48,072 nt of DNA from Syncephalis plumigaleata (GCA_025201365.1 JAIXMF010000066.1:1-48072); one strand, 5' to 3'; positions 10,645 through 24,263 are shown, counted from the stretch's first letter. The notes: generated from the sequence alone by a model not told the origin. Program-made: numbers and translations.

Positions 10645-12904
10645 ATGGCGTCACAGCCAGGCACTCATGGCTCGTCTACTTCTGCCGATAGTGAACGAGT
10701 TCTGGCTGTGAAGTCTTCTATCTCCGGCATTGGTTGGAAGAAGGAGCGTCGCGGTGCTTTACGCGATTTTGTAGACATCGTGCACACCACGACCTTCCAC
10801 GCCTACTCCTTCGCGAAATACATTTTTCTCCGTGAATATAAGGATAATCCGAACTTTAAGTTCGAAGAGTATATTTGTGAAGACTTTTTCAAGCAAGTAT
10901 GGCTTTCGTTAGTCACGCGTACGCGAAAAGGCAGGCCCAAACCGGAAACAATTAAACTTCGCAAGTTCATCAAGAAGCATTTGGATGATTACCTTAAATT
11001 TGCTCGCTATCAACCGCCGGAGTTAGCCTATGCCGATCAGTCAGCTACTTACGAGGCAACGAAGATGCACGTTGCTTACACCAACAACGTCAGGTTGCGC
11101 TTTGGCGAGTTCCTTCGGCGTGCTGTTAACAAGCATTTCAAGGTCAAGGAGATGCTAAAGGATATGAAGGAGAGGTTACCCAAGGACGTAAAAGCTGATG
11201 AGCTTCGCAAGGAAATCAAAGCAATCACTGATCCAGCAAAAGAGTTCAAGCTAGCGATGGTACACCGAGGGGGGATTGAAGCGTTGGCTAAAAAGGATCC
11301 CACCTTTACTGAGGCATTTGACACATTTAAAGACGTTTTGGATGCTTACACTGAGGGCTATGACTTTGGTGAAAACGGCCTTTATTACGACTGTAAAGCA
11401 AACCCGGTGAAGCACTTCAAAGCGTTCTTTAAGCTTGCGCGCCTCTTTGACGACCTCGAGTTAAAGCCTTTCAACTGTTTCCCCCTGCGCCGATCCTTCT
11501 CACCGTGTTACGTCCACATCGACACCGTTATCCTTTGTGAGAACATATTAGGACGCAGTTATGCGGATAAGAAGACTGATCAGCAGAAGGAATTGGAGAA
11601 GGAATGGTCCGATAAGCAGAGGAGGGAAGCCCTTAAGAAGAAAAAGAAGGGGCATTGGGAAGAAGTCGTGGAGCTCAATCGAAAGGTATTCAGGGATCAA
11701 AAGGGTGGCAAGCTCGAGTTTTTTTATTCGATTGAAACCGATGGCGTTGGGGTCACGGTCATCAAGAAGGGCACCAAGAGACGGGGAACGAAATCAGCAA
11801 AGGATCCCTTCCCGTATATCAGTAAATTGGGTACTGATGATCACAAGGCAATCAACGGCAAATGCGTGGCGGTGGACCCGGGAAGAAGGAACTTACTGTT
11901 TTGTGTACACGAAAACTCGACGGTGAAAAATAAGCGCAAATATCGGTACACGAAACTACATCAAGACAAGATGCGGAGGACGAAGAAATACCGCCAGATT
12001 CGCGAGGACTGCAAGAAGGGGAACCAGGCGGTGCAGCAGGCCGAGGTGGCTCTCTCAGGAACCAAGGGCAACTCGGTATCTCTACCGGAATATGAGGACT
12101 ATCTGAAGTGTCGCGCACAGCACTCAGATGTTCTCACCAGCTTTTACCGAGATACCACCACCGACCATCCTACCCAACATCCTCTCTTCAGGAAGTTGAA
12201 ACTGTCAGCCTACATCAGCAAGCAACAAAGTGATCAAAAGCTGATTGATGACTTAAGGAAGAAATTCGATAGGGATGCAGCATTTGTGATGGGAAACTGG
12301 TCCGCTCCTCACACCAAGTATCACGAGCCCATACGCGGTATTGGCTTTAGAAGGCTTTTGAAACGACATGGGTTTAAAGTCTTTCTAATCGACGAGCACA
12401 AGACCAGCAAGTGCTGCCCAGCTTGCAAGAATCCCACACTTGAGAAATTCAAGAAGGTCGCGAATCCTCGACTCAAGAAACATGAAGACAGCCATAGAAT
12501 TATCTGTCATGGTCTTTTAAGGTAAGTACAATTTATTACACTTTGCAATTTATTACAATATATTAATTAATTATTTTATTAGATGCACACATCAAACTTG
12601 TAATAAAGCCATGAAAGATATAAAGGCTAAGAAGGAGCGAGAGGGCAAGCTGGAGGTGGATTATAAAGAGGACCCGGAATTTAAAAGATACGAACACCGC
12701 TTATGGAATCGGGATATGGCTGCATGTCTGAATTTTATTCAGATTATTCGCAGTGTTCGTAAGGACAACCTTATTCCAACACAATTCCAACGACGTGCCG
12801 TTTCTCCTCCTGACCCTGGTACATCCGCCAAGCATTCACTGAATGAAGATCAAGATCAAGATGGACAAGATCAAGAGGGATCCAAACATCAAAAAACAAA
12901 TTAA
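10645..12904 (+). CDS. Fanzor (eukaryotic TnpB-like RNA-guided endonuclease), apparently intact
   Basis: Two exons, 10645-12521 and 12583-12904, encode 732 aa. The start is the ATG in atccatggcg; upstream in-frame codons reach only a GTG. The N-terminal half (about 30-390) is helical and Lys/Arg-rich, as expected for the guide-RNA/DNA-binding lobe. The RuvC core follows: Asp411 in VAVDPGRRN (RuvC-I); GNWS at about 550-553, where the canonical RuvC-II Glu would sit; and Glu584 in IDEHKTSKCCPAC, the displaced glutamate known from Fanzors. A zinc finger has Cys591/592 and Cys594 in the first half and CTHQTC from Cys627 in the second. RuvC-III Asp670 lies in WNRDMAACLNF. All catalytic positions are present. 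Fanzors cut DNA guided by an RNA encoded beside the gene and are usually spread by transposons. No transposase is visible here. Nuclear-localisation-like runs (KKKKK, KKGTKRRGTK) lie between about 320 and 380. The tail is Asp/Gln/Lys-rich. Confidence 0.93.
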
Positions 12905-13090
12905 CCAGATTGTATCGTCAATCGTCTAAAATACAGGAGTCCTTGTAAGTGTTAAATATTATTTATTTGTAGAACAGAAGGCTAACTGCGCAAATTGGAT
13001 GGAAAAAGTCTGTACAAATGAGATGTAGCTATAATGGATAGCATGGTATTCAGTTCAATAAACTAGTCGCCTTATTATATCTGCTTTGTA
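12905..13090 (+). ncRNA. Candidate guide-RNA (fRNA/omega-RNA) region 3' of Fanzor
   Basis: Placed by family knowledge only: in TnpB/Fanzor loci the guide RNA usually overlaps or follows the ORF 3' end and its 3' edge marks the element boundary. The stretch is non-coding, contains small GTAAGT/TAG splice-like signals, and carries ctaactgcgc (12982-12991), the reverse complement of gcgcagttag at 10503-10512. No secondary structure could be computed, so this is a place to look, not a demonstrated gene. Confidence 0.25.
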
Positions 13091-15350
13091 CATAATGCCA
13101 TGCCATGCCATACTACGCATCATTATCATCATCATCATCATACGCTATTGTCTATATGATTGTTCGTTCGTTTGTCTCCTTGATGAATGACTATGATACT
13201 CCATTGGATGCTTGCTCATGGTCCTATTGTAGCAGACAAGCGTACCTGATATCTATTTATACAGACAAATAGTCAATAAGTTGGTTATGCTCCATTTGTC
13301 CATATAAAACCGCATGCCGATTGGTGCATGTCTTTATTCAAACATTCCATGTGCCATACTCGTCGTGCCCGCCTACATCGGAGTATTTACGGGTTTGGCG
13401 GGGGATCTGTAGTTGTCTTTTTGTGCCTATAGCGAGCAGCATTGAACTCCACCGTCTACTCCGTTATTATATATTATTACCTGGCTGCAGCTGCAACAAA
13501 GACAACACCAGTAACTAGTTCTTCTTTTTTCCTTTTCGTTCCACTCTCCAACATAGAATTACCTGTTGTCTCCAGCAGCATTACCACTGTCGACCTATTT
13601 GTTATTGTCGTGTTGGTCCACGTTCGTTTGTACTCGTCGTCGTGTTTCTCATCGTCTATTCTGTCAAGTTGTCTCATCTCGTGTTGTGGTACTGTTTCCA
13701 ATCTGAAGTAACTTTGCCTTCAAAGTATGTATACCAAAGGAGCGGATACGCGCGTATATATTTGTAGTATGGTTCTCTGCCATTAAGGATTGATATGTTA
13801 CAACAATGATATAACAGGACCGTATCATCGTTGCTATTCTATGACAAATGCTTTATTTAAATCGCACAAGTAGACTGCGTCAGCTGATCATCTAGTCGCC
13901 CTTCTGACTCAATGTATCAAGTGACCTGCGTAACTAGATCAGCTGGAGGTACAAGCAATATACAGATATAGATGCATACATGCGATTCTATATTTGTTAC
14001 TCATATCTGTTTGTTATACATTGCTTTTCAGTTGATATCTCTAGGAGTAAGAGTAATAGTAACAGTATTAGGAGTGATATAGTTACATGCCATCAATTCA
14101 TTGTAGGTGTGATGTACCTTCAATGAGAATGTTAACAAGTGTGGTCACCACTACAATTTGATTTGTTATTTACCTTTCCATTTCATACTGCGCCGGTTCA
14201 AACAACGTCTCGCTCAACAATTTCTGTCCTTTTTCCTCTGCTACCCCTTTACTAACTGAGTATTATTGTGTCTGTCTCCCTCTCCCTCTCTCTGATTGCT
14301 TTATTTCTTTCCGTTTTCTCTATCATCAGCCGTCTAAGTAATCACACAACTACTTCTACGAATTCCCGTGCAAACATACATTGGCATTGACATATCCAGT
14401 AAGCATCTTCTAGTTGATTTCACTCTTTTGTGGTTTCCTTTCTATTATTGCAGCGAATGCATATATACTTTTGAGTATATTACTAGTACGGATGTACAGT
14501 TTCATCTGTTCATAATTACACGACGAATCCTCACGATCTACTACCGTACTATACATGACTATAGCTGCAGTCGAGTGTATTTTATTTGAGCAGTGTAGTC
14601 TACTATTTCAATGGTACATACGCATACACTCACTGATCACACAACGTACTTGTATTGTTTTGGTTTTTGTTAACCACTACCACGCCATTGGCTTTTGCCG
14701 AGTTTCTCTCCTCTATTGCCCTCTCTCCTTTCCCCTCATTGTTTGTTTGATTTGGGTACAACTTTTGTGCATGCGTAGTATACAAATATAGATATATAGA
14801 TATATGCGTACTTGAGTACACACGCGTGTATACGTGCGTTCACTACCGTAAAATATCCCTTGAATCCCGTTTATTACTGTCGCTTAGTATCCATCCTGAT
14901 TTCCGCATTAACGGTAACAACCGTTGTATTAATCATCCTTCTCCTTCTCCTTCTTCAGGTGAATTGATAATGCACTTTTCTGGTTAATGTGATCTTTCCT
15001 TTGTTGAACATTGTGTATTTCTTGTTATTTCTACCATACATACATACACATATATATATAATATTAGTATAAAATTGTTAATATTCTATCATAGTTTGAT
15101 TCATAAGAATAGGAAAACAACGTGGAATCTATTTCAGTCACGTTATCATTTAGAAGAAAAAAGGAAAAGAAATCCGTACAAGACTGGTAGGTGTAATCAA
15201 GCATGTCTACATTGAATCTATTCGTCTATCCTTCGCATTGATGAAGGATATGCATGTGTATTTCATGCCTAACTGACTAACTTTCATACGCACACACACA
15301 TACTTGTATATATATTGTTATTATTGTTATTAGTAACCATTTGACTGCCG
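13091..15350. other. Long gene-less region between Fanzor and the Polo-like kinase
   Basis: About 2.3 kb. It holds an ATC repeat near 13122-13141 and an open pyrimidine-rich stretch (13320-13710) with open frames on both strands but no family match. The T/C-rich tracts near 14160-14340 and 14930-14960 resemble fungal 5' leaders. Splice-like pairs such as gtaagc at about 14400 with an attgcag acceptor at about 14453 suggest a spliced 5' UTR of the kinase. No convincing gene was seen. Confidence 0.45.
13881..13945. repeat. Imperfect inverted repeat
   Basis: The arm cagctgatcatctagt (13881-13896) pairs with actagatcagctg (13933-13945), apart from a three-base bulge. The loop is about 36 nt. It lies in non-coding DNA about 1 kb downstream of Fanzor. 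It could be a transposon remnant or a structured RNA; neither is shown. Confidence 0.5.
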
Positions 15351-18093
<2,743 letters not shown>

Positions 18094-18782
18094 TCGTTAT
18101 TGTTTCTTCTTATTCGCATATTCGTATTGTCTCTGCTCTCTGCTCTCTCTCTCTTACTGCTAACATTACTTCTATTTCTATTACTATTCTACTATTATTC
18201 CTTCCTTTTTTTGAATGACGTTTTACTATCATTGAGCTCTTTTGTTGAACGTGACCAGGGCTGTTCCAACAACAGCAACAACAACAACATTCATCATGCT
18301 TATCATTTTCATTAGTATTACCATCATTATTACATATGTTGTCTGTTCTTTAATTCCTTTCCTTCTTTCCTTCTTTCTTTTTTATTATTATCAATCACGC
18401 GTATGTTGAATGGATACAGCAGCGTGATATCTTTTATATTTGCGTGTGTGTGTTTCTCTCTCTCTCTTGGCTTTTCTTCTGTCCCATATTAGCGGTGTAC
18501 AATTAAATATACTTGCACCTGCATGCGTAGAATTGAACAGAGTGTATTTGCGATGATCACAATAAGCACAATATAGGAATGGAAGGAGTTAGACAAAGAT
18601 ATGACTGACCCGGTCGCTGACCGATGTATTGCTGCACTAGCCGTAACTGCACAACAATAAACATTTTATTATTATTATTAAATAGAAAGAGAGTCAATAA
18701 TTAGTACAGCAACATGAAATGTAAATGTAACTAGCTAACTAATTAGTTGATGATTAGTGAATAAACAAGCGTAGAACTATCG
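18094..18782. other. Convergent 3' region between the Polo kinase and the seven-TM gene
   Basis: T/C-rich just after the kinase stop (18100-18200), then CAA and ATT repeats and a CTTT tract. It should hold both 3' UTRs. The frame at 18100-18315 is low-complexity and is not called. Confidence 0.5.
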
Positions 18783-19651
18783 CTAACCGCCTACTACTCG
18801 CATTTCCTGAACACGTTTAGTATATCGTTTACGAGCATTCTGCAAGTGTACGCATATTAGCGTTGAAGCCAGACAATCTATAATTAGCAGCAAGTGTATA
18901 TCATATGTATTAGTCAACTATGCTCATATATAGGAGGCGCGTATGCATCATTGTACCACTTACAATCTGCGCCATAGATGTGCATTTCCCAGTTGTGTGC
19001 ATGCTTCAAAAGAAGGATACTGAGAGCGCAAAGGATGTTGGAAATGATCACGCAAATGGCGTATATGAGACCCTCGCGTACAATGGTGGATCGTATACTA
19101 CTTTTGTACGTTCTAGCCTCGCGCATAATAACTACACCGAAGCAGTAGATGAGTATGGTGTTGAAGTAAAAGTCCAACGCACATCGAATGATAATCCAGG
19201 TGTCGTTTATGTGATAGCGGCATCTGGTATAGGCTATATACCCGATATCCATCGAAAAGTACCCGGCAATACCCATGAGGATGTAGCTGGTTATGAAGAC
19301 AAAAGCAGTCAAATGAATCCACATTTTCTGGTTTACACTATGATAGGCCTTAGTGAGTAGAATAGCCGAAATTGAGGGAATACCAATGGTAATAGACGTG
19401 ACATTAACATAGGCTACCGTGTTGCACGAGAAATAATCGGTTAATAGTTCGCGTCCTAACGCGCAAAAGAGCGCTATCACGGGTGCCGAAGCTTGGATTA
19501 AATTAAGCACGAAAACAGGTCGACGAACGGTTAGCAGTAGTTTGGCGGCATTGTACGTGTTCCAAAGGGTCAATATCATCATTAGCGTGCTACCGAATAC
19601 CCGTATGGACGACTGCTGATAGCCTTCTTGCACTGTCAATTCTTGAGTCAT
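18783..19651 (-). CDS. Seven-transmembrane protein of unknown function
   Basis: Two minus-strand exons, 18964-19651 and 18783-18877, give 260 aa. The ATG at 19651 starts MTQELTVQEGYQ; codons upstream reach only a TTG. Seven hydrophobic helices can be picked out, roughly 15-40, 44-66, 82-105, 114-136, 154-176, 190-214 and 226-244. A basic tail (NARKRYTKRVQEM) follows the last helix. The second exon supplies the end of helix 7 (DYCLASTLICVHL), which supports the join. The layout is receptor-like, but no GPCR class motif could be matched, so the role is left open. It opens an accessory block of surface and secreted proteins. Confidence 0.7.
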
Positions 19652-20047
19652 TGTACGATACGTGTGCCACAAGCTTTATATTTTTATAATTATGATGGAT
19701 ACCGATTAAACTAGTATATATTATTACTGCGACCGCACGCTATATACGAACTACGAGTTAAATAGAATAAAATAAAGTAGAGTAGAGTAGTAAATGAAAG
19801 AAATGCTAAAAGGAGGAGGATGTGCCAGCACAAAAGGAGAGCGTTAATTGATGTGCTCGGAAAGTAGAATTATATGAGGAGTGTAGAAGCAACAATCACG
19901 ACAATGCAATGCATAGATAGATGTGCGTATATATATTAAGCTACGACCACATAGCAATTAATAAGCAATGTCTTCAATAGTTGCTAGGAAAATTAGGATT
20001 TGATGGAGACGAATAAACGAGGAAAGAAAGAGAAATAGAAAACGCAA

Positions 20048-20073
20048 CAGAGAGAGAAAGAGAGAGAGAGAGC
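20048..20073. repeat. (GA)n microsatellite
   Basis: A run of agagagaaagagagagagagag type on the plus strand. Confidence 0.85.
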
Positions 20074-20123
20074 GTAGGGATATGAGTCGACAAAGGACTT
20101 TTAGGATAAATTAATAAATTACG

Positions 20124-20330
20124 CTAACCTAGCTTGTTCTCACTGTTCAGCGGTATTACCGTTGGAACGCGTGATTCTCTAAAATGTGCCAACCACAACC
20201 GGTTATCGAGAATGCGCCCAATTACTGGTGCTAACAGGATGGTTGTATGATGGCCAGAAATAGTATTGTGCTGTTTCGGAGTAAGCAGGCATAACACACA
20301 AACACACACACACAATACGCTAGTACTCAT
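20124..20330 (-). CDS. Small ORF, 68 aa, doubtful
   Basis: Starts with ATG. It opens with a hydrophobic signal-like stretch (MSTSVLCVCVCVLCLL), but that stretch is produced by a CA/TG microsatellite and may be accidental. The remainder (ILLAPVIGRILDNRLWLAHF and on) has balanced composition, which is why it is noted. No family match and no splice support. Confidence 0.2.
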   Translation of the reverse strand: MSTSVLCVCVCVLCLLTPKQHNTISGHHTTILLAPVIGRILDNRLWLAHFRESRVPTVIPLNSENKLG

Positions 20331-21021
20331 GTAAAGATTAGTGAAGAAACAAAGCTATCATAATGATATAGTAGGATGAAGATGAAGACGAAGGTATATC
20401 GTTATTCTTTATTAATTATGAATGTGTGCGCGTGTTGCAAGTCAAATGGGCATCATTGCCATTGTAATCAGGGTGAATGCGGATGAATGTGGTAGAGTGA
20501 GTGGCACATGACGAATTGTCCCGCCTTGGACATTGTAGTCACATTGATTGTGCTAGATTAAAACGTCGTTTGTACTTCGTGCTACTTGACCCTACCGATA
20601 TGGACATGGAACTATATTAATGAGCAGTACAATGATTGCACCTGTGATTGTGTATTAAAAGGAACACGGAGTGTAGTAACAGTAAGAATAAACATAGAAT
20701 TATCATTGATATGGACCACCACCGTGCATGTATAAGCCGGTTGATTGTTTGTTTCAATCGAAATGATACTAGTACTACATAGAATTAGTCAGATGACAAC
20801 GAATAATTACAATAATGGAATAACTACAACAATGGCTATTAATGGAATTGTAGTTACAGTATGCTACATTGCAACAGAAGATCACTAATAGATGTTTCCA
20901 TTAGTGAAAGGTGAACTGCATTACAAAAGTGTATAACACTAATAATGATCACGTTGCAATGGGTTATAATTAAGTTATTTATAGCTAATATATTCTTTAA
21001 ATATTAATGGTAAGCGAATTA

Positions 21022-22596
21022 TCATGAGAATGTTGTATCATCAAATAAGCTATTTGACAAGTAAATTGTGCCCAGTCGATACTGGAACATTTCGAGGTTG
21101 GTCAAGCGAGACTCGACTGACGATGTCGTACCAGACGACATAATGGTGGAATTAATATGATGTTGATTCAATGATAAGTGCGGTAAACGATTATTGTTTG
21201 CTATTAGTGCATTCAGCATTGCGGTAGTATTATCAGGACTGGTGTTGCCGCTTTCAAGTGCTGCCAACCGATCCGACATCATTGCAAATTGCTTCATTTG
21301 GGCTTCTATTTGCGCTTTCGCCTGCATTTTTTGTGCTTCCATCATTGATCTAAGCTGACTTATTTCATCGGTGCGAGGCTGAGTACTAGAGCTTTGGCGC
21401 TGTATTGGACCTATTACTGATGTTGTGTTTGGAACTTGGCTGGGATTTAATATAAATGTACTAAAATTCAAATCACCAGCGTGTTTTGGCATCCAGGATG
21501 TTGCGATACCAGGTTGAAGTGGATGCGGCTGATCGAGGTATGTCATATCGGTAATGGAGTCTTGATTGACTTCAGGTTTATACGCCGTTTTGAGACTAAC
21601 CATAGATTCTGGCAATTGTCTGAGAATCTTGTTGCGAAGAAGTCGTCGTTGTACGAATCCCCATGGCCGAAGACGAAACTGACCAAATAGAATCTTGAAG
21701 ACAAACATAAGAAGCGAAAAAGCACCACCAAGTGTACTAAGCACTTGAGCCCAGTCGAAAAGGCCCGCGGCTGTTTCGTGCCTCACCATGAATCCTTTTC
21801 CATCAATGAATCCTTGTTCATCAATGAAGACTTTATTGCGCGGCACAATCTCAAACTCAATAGTGCTTGCGTTGCTTGTTCTTCCTGATTCGAAAAAGCT
21901 TAAATCATAAGCTATGTCAGTTACGTCTCCGGTTATTCTGTTACTTTGAAGAAATCCAATGGAAGTATTATATCCAAATCTTGCAGTGAAGCGTGATTTA
22001 ACATCGACTGTAGCTAGATCAAATGGTGCACTCGAATTTGTTCTATTTACTATTGCCCTAGGATTATCGATTACAAATATGTCGACTGGAAGACCTAGAA
22101 CTGGAATGGAAGTGTTTGCAGATGGGACTGATAGTTGTATTTTAATCTTAGTGATAAGAGTTTTCCCCCCTACTGTGCTATTATACCATTCAGGTAGTTT
22201 AGGAACAAAGGCAAAATTAGCAGTTGCGTTTAGCATATGCATATAAAGCTGTAAATCTTTCTTTGATTCCGATGCTTGTTGACCGCCGATAAGCTTCCAA
22301 TCCTGTATTCGATAGCCGGAATCGATGACATTCTCGGTCCAATTAAGTTGAGGAAATGATGCTTTTGCACGAGAATTACGTAAAGTATAATTCTGGGATT
22401 GACTAATAAAGGTAACATTAGGTCTTATCAAGATATCCGGCGTCATTATAGATCGAAATATTATAGTTGGTATTGGAAGTGGCTCCAAATGATATTCCAC
22501 ATCATACACATCTTTCAGTTTAACACTATTTCTTATTCCCCGTGCCAATGCTAAACAAAATATTACAGAGGCTATGAGTATATAAAGAACTCTCAT
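21022..22596 (-). CDS. Surface protein with N-terminal signal/anchor and a second TM segment, unknown function
   Basis: An uninterrupted minus ORF. The ATG at 22596 begins a signal-like MRVLYILIASVIFCLALARG and gives 524 aa; the ATG at 22641 would add 15 residues. After the signal comes an extracellular region of about 290 aa with many N-glycosylation sequons (NYT, NWT, NST, NRT, NAS). A transmembrane helix follows at about 310-330 (VLSTLGGAFSLLMFVFKILFG), then a basic juxtamembrane RLRPWGFVQRRLLRN. The cytosolic tail has a coiled-coil-like Gln/Met/Glu-rich stretch (DEISQLRSMMEAQKMQAK). I recall similar two-TM proteins with an FGxxRLxPWG motif after the second helix in zygomycete-grade fungi; this is memory, not a search. 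No catalytic motif seen. Confidence 0.75.
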   Translation of the reverse strand: MRVLYILIASVIFCLALARGIRNSVKLKDVYDVEYHLEPLPIPTIIFRSIMTPDILIRPNVTFISQSQNYTLRNSRAKASFPQLNWTENVIDSGYRIQDWKLIGGQQASESKKDLQLYMHMLNATANFAFVPKLPEWYNSTVGGKTLITKIKIQLSVPSANTSIPVLGLPVDIFVIDNPRAIVNRTNSSAPFDLATVDVKSRFTARFGYNTSIGFLQSNRITGDVTDIAYDLSFFESGRTSNASTIEFEIVPRNKVFIDEQGFIDGKGFMVRHETAAGLFDWAQVLSTLGGAFSLLMFVFKILFGQFRLRPWGFVQRRLLRNKILRQLPESMVSLKTAYKPEVNQDSITDMTYLDQPHPLQPGIATSWMPKHAGDLNFSTFILNPSQVPNTTSVIGPIQRQSSSTQPRTDEISQLRSMMEAQKMQAKAQIEAQMKQFAMMSDRLAALESGNTSPDNTTAMLNALIANNNRLPHLSLNQHHINSTIMSSGTTSSVESRLTNLEMFQYRLGTIYLSNSLFDDTTFS

Positions 22597-23260
22597 TATT
22601 ACGAGGGAAGTCGGCTCATGTGAGATATTAAGTAGAGGCATATTGATTGTGTGAGGATGTGTGTATATGTATATAGGAACAAATGATAGTAAAATAGAAA
22701 CGAATAATGACAAAGTGGAGCAGACCAGCTAGTTCCAGTATGTGAAAGATACAGAAGACTACGAATATTGAATGATAGAATAGGAGAGATAAGAGGATGG
22801 AAAGAGACGATATGAAATGGTGCTAGAACCAATATGGCCATAAATGTTCGTTGATATAGCGTAAGGGATATGTTGTTAAAAATGTTACAAAACTGTTCGT
22901 ATGGTAGGACAGCATGCCTATCTGCATGCATTCCTTGACTGTAGTAACGAAGACAAAGAACAGGGAAGCATGTGCTCTCTATGTTAAACATGTTTACCAC
23001 ATACGCGTGACATTCGAGAGCGTGCACGGCGTAAATGATGATGATTCTGATATCATTTAAATACACTAGCAGCAGCATCACCATGTACGAGTACAAATAC
23101 TAAGTAAAAACACAGCTAAATGGATATACGGGGTTTTTCAACCAGTAAGCATTGTTAGCCTTTAACTATTAGTTTTATTAAGTTTGTTAATGCATCCATT
23201 AGTAGATTTGTTAGCTTTTATTCCTTTCGCTTTCTTACTATCTCATCTTTACGTGTTCAA
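22597..23260. other. Gene-less region before repeat C3
   Basis: Promoter region of the minus-strand surface-protein gene. A long minus frame (22599-23096) overlaps the gene start and lacks an ATG at its head; not called. A short motif accagtaagc near 23140 matches C1 at about 347, so C3 may begin here with an internal deletion relative to C1. Confidence 0.4.
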
Positions 23261-24263
23261 TCATCACGTAACTATTACCGTGACACACTCGTCTATTGCT
23301 TTTTATTCTTTTATTCGTTCTCTGATCACACATACACCTCTACAACTCATGCTTTTCCTCTTACTCCACCTTTGTTTACAGTCATATACAGGCTGCGCTT
23401 AGCTGCAAGCGTATACTACCTATCTTTGTGTTGTTCTCGGTTGGTCGTCTTGTTCCCGTCTAGTCTGCCGCTTTGCCAATGACTACTTGTCGATTATGTT
23501 GATTGTATGTCGCGTACTCGTATTTTGTATCGCTACTCGTCGGCAGCCTCACTCCAATCTGTATACTCTGTCATAGGCACACGTTGCTCTTCACGCTGTG
23601 TAGTAGTTGGTTCTTTATTCGTTGTCGATCAACGTGGCATATACGCCACTGGGTCTTTCATACTGGTCTATCCTCTATTCAGTTCTCTCTTTCTCGCTCC
23701 CTTGTCTATTTGCTTGCGACACTCCCTTGCCCTCACTCGTGTATTTCTATTATTTCCTGCCGTACCCTTTATTCACGACGTTTGCTTGCCGCGTTGTACC
23801 ACTTTATTCGCGTTGACTTGCTGATCTTTGCTTGTAGTATGTGGGGACACGTACGCATACATAACACTCGCGCTATGCATTAGGCACCACACTTGCTTGC
23901 CAGCATACAACGTCTCCACTCGCTGCTTTGCCTTACTTACTCGTGATTTATAACTATATATGCAAGTACGCGGTACTCGTGTTAATTACTAGCCAGTGCT
24001 GTTTGTTCATCCAATTGCGACATGTATACGTAACGAACACTACACCTTCTACTCGTGCGTTGTGAAAGTACGCGTACATACATAATATGCACGCTAACTA
24101 TTATCGATTACGTCACTTAGCATTTTGTATTTGTAGTGGCACTATCTGACATTGTATTGCATATTGTAAATGTACCGAGGAAGTCCTATATGATGGCTAT
24201 ATCTTTATTTGCATAGTATATATCAATAGCTAATATGGCACTAATAGAGGGTAATAACGGCAT
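23261..24263 (+). repeat. Dispersed non-coding repeat, copy C3 (right part)
   Basis: Aligns nearly end to end with C1 641-1677 in the same orientation. It differs by scattered substitutions, many of them C/T, and a deletion of about 40 bp near 23290. It shares the right edge ggtaataacggcat with C1. The open frames seen in C1 are also open here, as expected from high identity and pyrimidine bias. It sits inside the accessory block between the surface-protein gene and the secreted pseudokinase. Confidence 0.85.

Larger units (their letters stand above)
19652..21021. other. Gene-poor region between two membrane-protein genes
   Basis: It contains the promoter of the seven-TM gene and the 3' region of the two-TM gene. 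It also holds a GA microsatellite (about 20048-20073), a CA tract near 20297-20315 and one small minus ORF listed separately. Otherwise AT-rich with no recognisable gene. Confidence 0.5.

Noticed and set aside
13442-13711. Open frames on both strands near 13.4-13.7 kb
   Set aside because: No conserved motif, non-ATG start on the minus strand, and mirror-image openness typical of non-coding low-complexity DNA.
18920-19360. 146-codon plus-strand frame opposite the seven-TM gene
   Set aside because: It is the antisense shadow of a coherent seven-helix protein and lacks its own domain signal.
22599-23096. 165-codon minus frame upstream of the two-TM gene
   Set aside because: It begins with TTG, overlaps the real start in another frame and has a low-complexity hydrophobic composition.
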